A stretch of DNA of 64,000 nt from BOG-908 sp965198915 (GTDB lineage Bacteria > Pseudomonadota > Alphaproteobacteria > Acetobacterales > Acetobacteraceae). Of the stretch, positions 63,181 through 64,000 are shown in pieces (position 1 is the first letter of the stretch; each line of letters begins with the position of its first letter). Below the pieces are notes generated by a model, which saw only the letters and a program-made list of their open reading frames with translations, did no database searches and was not told where the DNA came from. The stretch covers positions 1,302,001 to 1,366,000 of the forward strand of contig CBDAQC010000002.1 in the NCBI GenBank assembly GCA_965198915.1. The letters run 5' to 3'. The position numbers and the translations under genes were made by a program.

Positions 63181-63369
63181 AGGAAGAAAGGAAGGCCTTC
63201 TTTTCTGAAGAAAAGAAGCAAAAGACTCTTGTCTTCCGCCTGCATCAGCGCGTGCGCCGGCTCCGCGAATACGCGCATTGGCACAACCTGAGCGCGCCCA
63301 GGTGCGGCGGGGAAGCAAAAGTCTTTTGCTTCTTTCCTTCAGAAAAGAAGGGTTTGCTTCCTTCCTTCG
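63181..63369. repeat. Family B inverted repeat, copy 12 (both arms)
   Basis: Left arm: AAAGGAAGGCC, a CTTC/GAAG hairpin with an internal C-G pair, CAAAAGACTCTTG. Right arm: GGTGCGGCGGGG, CAAAAGTCTTTTG, CTTCTTTCCTTCAGAAAAG, GGTTTGCTTCC. The AGAC on the left and GTCT on the right both depart from the usual run of A or T, as if the two arms changed together. Confidence 0.85.
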
Positions 63370-63382
63370 AGTTTCTCACGCC

Positions 63383-64000
63383 ATGAACTTCCTGACCAAC
63401 TTCATAACCATGGCCTCCAGCTACGCGCGGCCGGTCACGGCGCTGGTGCGCCGGCGCTGGCTGCGTACGCTGATCTGGGCTCTGGCACTCTGCCTCGTCG
63501 TGTTCTTCTACGGGGACTCGATCCGCCTGCGCCACTGGCAGCCGCTCGACAGCGACACCGTTCGCGAGGAGGCGTGCGTCGTCATCCTGCTTGCCTGGGC
63601 GATCTACAACATCGTCATGGCGGTGCGCGACAGGCAGACAAACAGCAAGCTGATCGCGGCGATGACGAGCGCGGACGGCACGCCAAGCCGGACTGATCTT
63701 TCCGCGCAGGAACTGGAACAGGTGCGCGGCCGCTTGCAGGAAGCGATGCGACAGATGCGCCGCGTGGTCGGCGGCCGGCGCGGCTACGTCTATCAGCTTC
63801 CTTGGTACATCATGATCGGCCCGCCAGGCTCGGGCAAAACCACGGCGCTGCTGAACTCCGGCCTGAAGTTCCCGCTGACCGACACGATGGGACGCGAGCC
63901 GCTGCACGGCGTGGGCGGCACGCGCAACTGCGATTGGTGGTTCACCGAGGAAGCGATCCTGCTGGACACGGCAGGGCGCTACACCACGCAGGATAGCGAT
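63383..64000 (+). CDS. tssM: T6SS inner-membrane protein TssM (IcmF), N-terminal part, cut by window edge
   Basis: 206 N-terminal residues are present. Two membrane segments (about 28-44 and 63-80) form the start, followed by a cytoplasmic GTPase-like domain. That has a P-loop GPPGSGKTT (146-154), GGTRNCDWWFTEEAILLDTA and an AGRYTTQDS switch-like region. TssM spans the periplasm to bind TssJ and TssL and is usually about 1150-1300 residues. ATG 63383 starts NFLTNFITMASS. It lies 202 bp after tssL across a family B repeat. Confidence 0.95.
   Translation, partial: MNFLTNFITMASSYARPVTALVRRRWLRTLIWALALCLVVFFYGDSIRLRHWQPLDSDTVREEACVVILLAWAIYNIVMAVRDRQTNSKLIAAMTSADGTPSRTDLSAQELEQVRGRLQEAMRQMRRVVGGRRGYVYQLPWYIMIGPPGSGKTTALLNSGLKFPLTDTMGREPLHGVGGTRNCDWWFTEEAILLDTAGRYTTQDSD

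Overview
The window is GC-rich DNA with dense, overlapping genes (many ATGA, GTGA and TGATG junctions) and frequent GTG and TTG starts. Gene content and order fit an alphaproteobacterium, with mltB-rlpA-dac-tmk in a row, prfA and hisS as neighbours, and an IorAB-type molybdoenzyme. Acetobacteraceae is my best guess, from memory of similar intergenic repeats; no rRNA or tRNA gene was seen that would settle it.

Layout. 1-3306 (minus): the end of a type II secretion cluster (gspL, gspM, a GspC-like gene, and gspD cut by the window edge). 3634-8160 (plus): an RND efflux permease and its periplasmic adaptor. 8287-9270 (minus): moaA. 9509-12113 (plus): an exopolysaccharide sugar-phosphate transferase and a methyltransferase. 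12123-14853 (plus): the two subunits of a Tat-exported molybdopterin oxidoreductase. 15222-17576 (plus): a hybrid histidine kinase. 17810-24449 (minus): tmk, a D,D-carboxypeptidase, rlpA, mltB, prfA and hisS, covering cell-wall remodelling and core translation. 24588-30831 (plus): two very large glycosyltransferases. 30959-38700 (plus): a tautomerase, then an alpha-2-macroglobulin/PBP1C pair.

38847-64000 is a type VI secretion (T6SS) locus around a divergent intergenic region. The plus arm encodes TssA, TssB, TssC, a second TssC-like protein, TagJ, TssE, TssF, TssG, an FHA protein, TssJ, TssK, an OmpA-fused TssL and the start of TssM: the sheath, baseplate and membrane complex. The minus arm encodes ClpV, Hcp, VgrG and cargo. 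Downstream of VgrG lies what looks like a complete effector module: a DUF1795 (EagT6-like) chaperone, a PAAR protein with Tse6-like architecture, and a small overlapping gene resembling Tsi6. Beyond it sits a possible orphan toxin tip with its own partner.

The most striking non-genic feature is a family of intergenic inverted repeats (family B here). It has about ten near-complete or paired copies and several halves. Each full copy is two arms containing an AT-rich hairpin, flanking a GC-rich centre. The hairpin closing pairs differ between copies in a compensated way. Full copies mostly lie between co-directional genes, including inside the T6SS operons, and some supply the ends of coding frames (pbpC, a glycosyltransferase, perhaps a methyltransferase). 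A second GC-rich family (A) occurs at four sites and encodes the C-terminus of tmk. A 25-bp triplication at the tssE/tssF junction copies a ribosome-binding site plus start codon.
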